Notes under the pieces: generated by a model
What the model was told of the DNA's origin: nothing
The model's input: only the letters and a program-made list of their open reading frames with translations
Databases searched by the model: none
From: Cephalopachus bancanus
Lineage: Eukaryota > Chordata > Mammalia > Primates > Tarsiidae
DNA: 64,000 nucleotides
Direction of reading: 5' to 3'
Assembly (NCBI GenBank): GCA_027257055.1
Contig: JAPVLO010000074.1
Coordinates: 1,550,001-1,614,000 of the forward strand
Shown: positions 61,545 through 64,000 of the stretch, piece after piece
Position numbering within the stretch: the first letter of the stretch is position 1
How the letters are laid out: every line of letters begins with the position of its first letter
Program-made: the position numbers and the translations under genes

Positions 61545-62950
61545 TTATTTATTTATTTTTAAACTTTTCATCATCAAGCCAAACAACATTTAAAAAAAAA
61601 ATTCAAGATGTAGGTTACAATTCAGGATTAGGTATACAAGTGGTCATCATACAGGTAATGTTTGGGCCTCATTTTGGTCCCCTCTTTGCCTGGTTTGATA
61701 TCAGAACCCTTACTGATGTTTTGTTTCCTCCTCCTGACCCCTGGGGGTATCCCTCTACTGCCAAACTCTTTCTTATAGTATTATGGTAAATGTTAAATAT
61801 CTGCTTATGAGTGAGAACATGTGGTACTCTGTTCTTTGTTTCTGTGACAGATTCTTGAGTATGATAGACTCTAAATTCATTCAAGTTACTGTGAAATCCA
61901 TATATTTGCCTTTCATTATGACTGAATAGCATTCCATCATGTATATATGCCATATTTTTTGTATCCAGTCCAATTCTGATGAATAGCACAGTTGGTTCCA
62001 AGCTTTTGGTATTGTGAATAGTGCAGCAATAGACACGTATGTGTGCCGATCTCTTTTTTGTAGAATTATTAAAGTTCCTCAGTATATTTCCAGTAGGAAG
62101 ACTGCTGGGTCAAATGGAAATTCAATTTCTAGTTCATTTAGGAATCACCACACTGTTTATAATAGAGATCGAACTAGTTTGCATTCCCACCAACAGTGTA
62201 GAAGCATTCCCTTTACTCTGCATCCTTGTCAGCATTTGTTGTTTTTTTGTTTTATTAATGATGGCCAGTCTTACTGGGGTTAGGTGATATCTCATTATGG
62301 TTTTGATTTGAATTTCTCTGATAATTAGTGAGACTGAGTACTTTTTCATGTGTCTGTTGGCTGCCTGTTTATCTTCTTTTGAGAAGAGTTTATTCATGTC
62401 TGTTGCCCATTTTTTAATGGGGCTGTTTGTTTGTTTGTTTGTTTGTTTTCCTTTTAGCACATTTGAGTTTCTTTGTAGGTCCTGAATGTTAGGCCTTTGT
62501 CAAATATACAATTAGATAATATTATTTTTTTCCATTCTGTGAGTGGTCCCTCCACTCTCTTGATGATTTATTTTGCTTTGCAGAAGCTTATCAGTTTGAT
62601 GAGATCCCATTTATTTATCTTATCTCTTATGGTATGTGTATCTAGGGTATCTCTTATAGCATTTTCTATCAGGAATTGGTTGCCTACTCCCATTCCCGTA
62701 AGAGTTTCTCTTGTGTTTTCTACGATTCTTATAGTTCGAGGTTTTATGTTTAGGTCTTTGATTCATTTATAGTTGATTTTTGTGTATGGTGATAGATAGG
62801 GGTCCTGTTTCAATCCTCTGCCTGTGGTCAGTTTTCCCAGCACCATTTAATGAGTGGGTTCTCTCCCCAGTGGTTGTTGGTGGAGGGTTTGTTGAAGATG
62901 AGTTGGTTGAAAAATTGAGGTTTTGCTTCCAGAATCTCTATTCTGTTTTA
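61545..62950 (-). mobile_element. Younger L1, antisense, inserted in the older L1
   Basis: From an (AAAT)n tail on the minus strand (61,545-61,563) through a 3'UTR with one G-rich unit (61,727-61,758) into ORF2. The minus-strand frame at 62,134-62,460 encodes '[19 protein letters not shown]' and '[19 protein letters not shown]'. It is 5'-truncated at ~62,950. About 30 unexplained bases ('catcatcaagccaaacaac') lie between the tail repeat and the L1 3' end. Older-L1 text continues on both sides, so this is a nested insertion. Confidence 0.8.
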
Positions 62951-63445
62951 GATGCCATGTATTTTTTTATTTTTTATTTTGCCAGATATCTCTTGCTATG
63001 ACTTCCAGTAGGATGTTGAATAAGAATGGTGTGAGTGGACATCCCTGTCTTGCTCCTATTCTGACAGAAAATGTTTTCAATTAATCTCAGTTAAATATGA
63101 TGGTGGTTGTGGGGTTGTCATATTTGGCTCTTATTATTTTGAGTTATTTTCCTGCAATATTTAGTTCATTGAGAGTTTTTTTTTATTATGAAGATTGTTG
63201 GATTTTGTTGAATGCTTTTTCTGCATGTATTGAGATGATAATATCTTTTTTATTTTTGTTTCTTTTTATGTGGTGACTCATGTTTTCTAATTTGTGGATG
63301 GTAAACCGTCCTTGCATCCCTGTAATAAAAAGCACTTTTTTGTGATGGATAATTTGTTTAGTATACTGTTTAATGTTATTTGCTAGAATTCTGTTAAGGA
63401 TTTTTGCATCTGTATTCCTCAAGCAAGTAGGCCTATAGTCACTTT
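62951..63445 (-). mobile_element. Older L1, continued (ORF2 RT region)
   Basis: The minus-strand frame at 63,186-63,422 encodes 'NTDAKILNRILANNIKQYT' and 'GMQGRFTIHKLENMSHHIK', the RT region directly upstream of the part ending at 61,544. It ends around 63,445. Confidence 0.75.
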
Positions 63446-63465
63446 ATCTTTTTCTATTTTTATAC

Positions 63466-63520
63466 CTCCTATTGGATCTGTTTCTCTGGAGAACTCTAAG
63501 ACCTAGCCCTTCAACATCCC
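63466..63520 (+). repeat. MLT2-like LTR 3' end
   Basis: 'cctattggatctgtttctct' followed by 'ggagaactctaagac' resembles the common end of ERVL/MLT2 LTRs (tggttctgtttctctggagaaccct). Short; the rest of the LTR is not visible. Confidence 0.45.
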
Positions 63521-63586
63521 TTTCACACTAACACAATTGTGCTGCCATCTTTTATCTCTTTGCTTTTGCTCCTAACTGTATATCTT

Positions 63587-63892
63587 TTTTTTTTTTTGAG
63601 TTGGAGTCTCACTCTGTGTTGGAGTCTCACTCTGTCACCCAGACTGGAGTGCAGTGGCTGCTCCCGGCCACTGCAGCCTAGACCTGCTGGGCTCCGGCAA
63701 TCCTTCCGCCTCAGCCCTCCAAGTAGCCGGAACTACAGGCATGCGCTACCATGGCCGGCTGATTTTTTTTTATTTATTGTAGAGATGAGATCTCGCTGCC
63801 CAGGCGGGTCTTGAACCCGCGGGCTCAGGCAATCCACTCACCTCAGCCTCCCAAATACACGGGATTACAGGTTGAGCCACCAAGCCCGGCAT
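63587..63892 (-). mobile_element. Alu, antisense, 15-bp TSD, with an internal tandem duplication
   Basis: The flanks 'ctaactgtatatctt' lie at 63,572-63,586 and 63,893-63,907. The head of the + strand reads 'gttggagtctcactctgt' twice in a row (~63,599-63,634). The element ends 'gagccaccaagcccggc'. The T-arm-like B box at 63,804-63,820 has one loop change. Confidence 0.96.
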
Positions 63893-63907
63893 CTAACTGT
63901 ATATCTT

Positions 63908-64000
63908 GAATTGAGTTAATAAGCTATGTGATTGATACTTCTCAGTTTGGACTGTGAGATTCTGGTTTGTGACCACTAAGAAAACATGATGGTTAGTGTA
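63908..64000. other. Unique sequence to the right edge
   Basis: Too short to classify. Confidence 0.5.

Noticed and set aside
1..64000. A previously undescribed multi-gene system
   Set aside because: No intact genes, clusters or operon-like order were found; the content is mobile elements and unique AT-rich DNA.

Overview
This is AT-rich, repeat-dense mammalian nuclear DNA with no intact protein-coding gene that I can recognise. The dominant short repeat is a dimeric Alu SINE family (head like 'ccgggctcggtggctcag', tail 'gagactccaactc' plus poly-A). It is clearly Alu, so the organism is a primate, but it differs from the human/anthropoid Alu consensus at many diagnostic sites. I infer a non-anthropoid primate, with a tarsier-like genome as my tentative first guess; the species is not proven by anything in the window.

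Layout. 1-353: 5' end of an antisense L1 running off the left edge. 354-5060: diverged DNA with MIR, an AluJ-like SINE and an old L1-like remnant. 5060-7838: an L1 with a 5' inversion. 8.5-13.8 kb: an Alu, an unexplained ~130-bp direct repeat, two old L1 pieces and a MER2/Tigger-type DNA transposon. 13.8-28.8 kb: mostly unique AT-rich sequence with MIRs, two Alus and a CTCF-like motif. 28.85-31.1 kb: two L1 3' pieces, the first with a 5' inversion. 31-39.5 kb: Alus in and around old antisense L1 sequence. 39,518-46,408: a full-length sense L1 with a 14-bp target-site duplication (TSD) and an Alu inside ORF2. 47.9-49.3 kb: old antisense L1 cut by a young L1 3' fragment and an Alu, then another Alu. 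49.6-49.8 kb: an MLT2-like LTR start. About 50,040-58,104: a second near-full-length L1, cut in ORF2 by an antisense class II (ERV2-type) solo LTR that itself carries an Alu. 59.5-63.4 kb: an old antisense L1 split by a younger antisense L1, then an MLT2-like LTR end and a final Alu.

All L1 reading frames are broken, and both long L1 copies also carry a changed reverse-transcriptase FADD box, so no element here can code for its own movement. Functional signals are limited to a YY1-like site at one L1 5' end, Alu B boxes and one good CTCF-like motif. I see no CRISPR array, no tRNA or rRNA gene and no operon-like set of genes.

The most interesting points are: an Alu subfamily whose B box lies in a tRNA T-arm-like 5+7+5 hairpin; an antisense, ORF0-like open frame crossing an L1 5' end into flanking DNA; an unexplained direct repeat pair at 8.8 and 10.3 kb; three twin-priming L1 inversions; a dated stack L1 > LTR > Alu; and a G-rich unit in the L1 3'UTR present once or twice depending on the copy. 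I found no convincing new multi-gene system.
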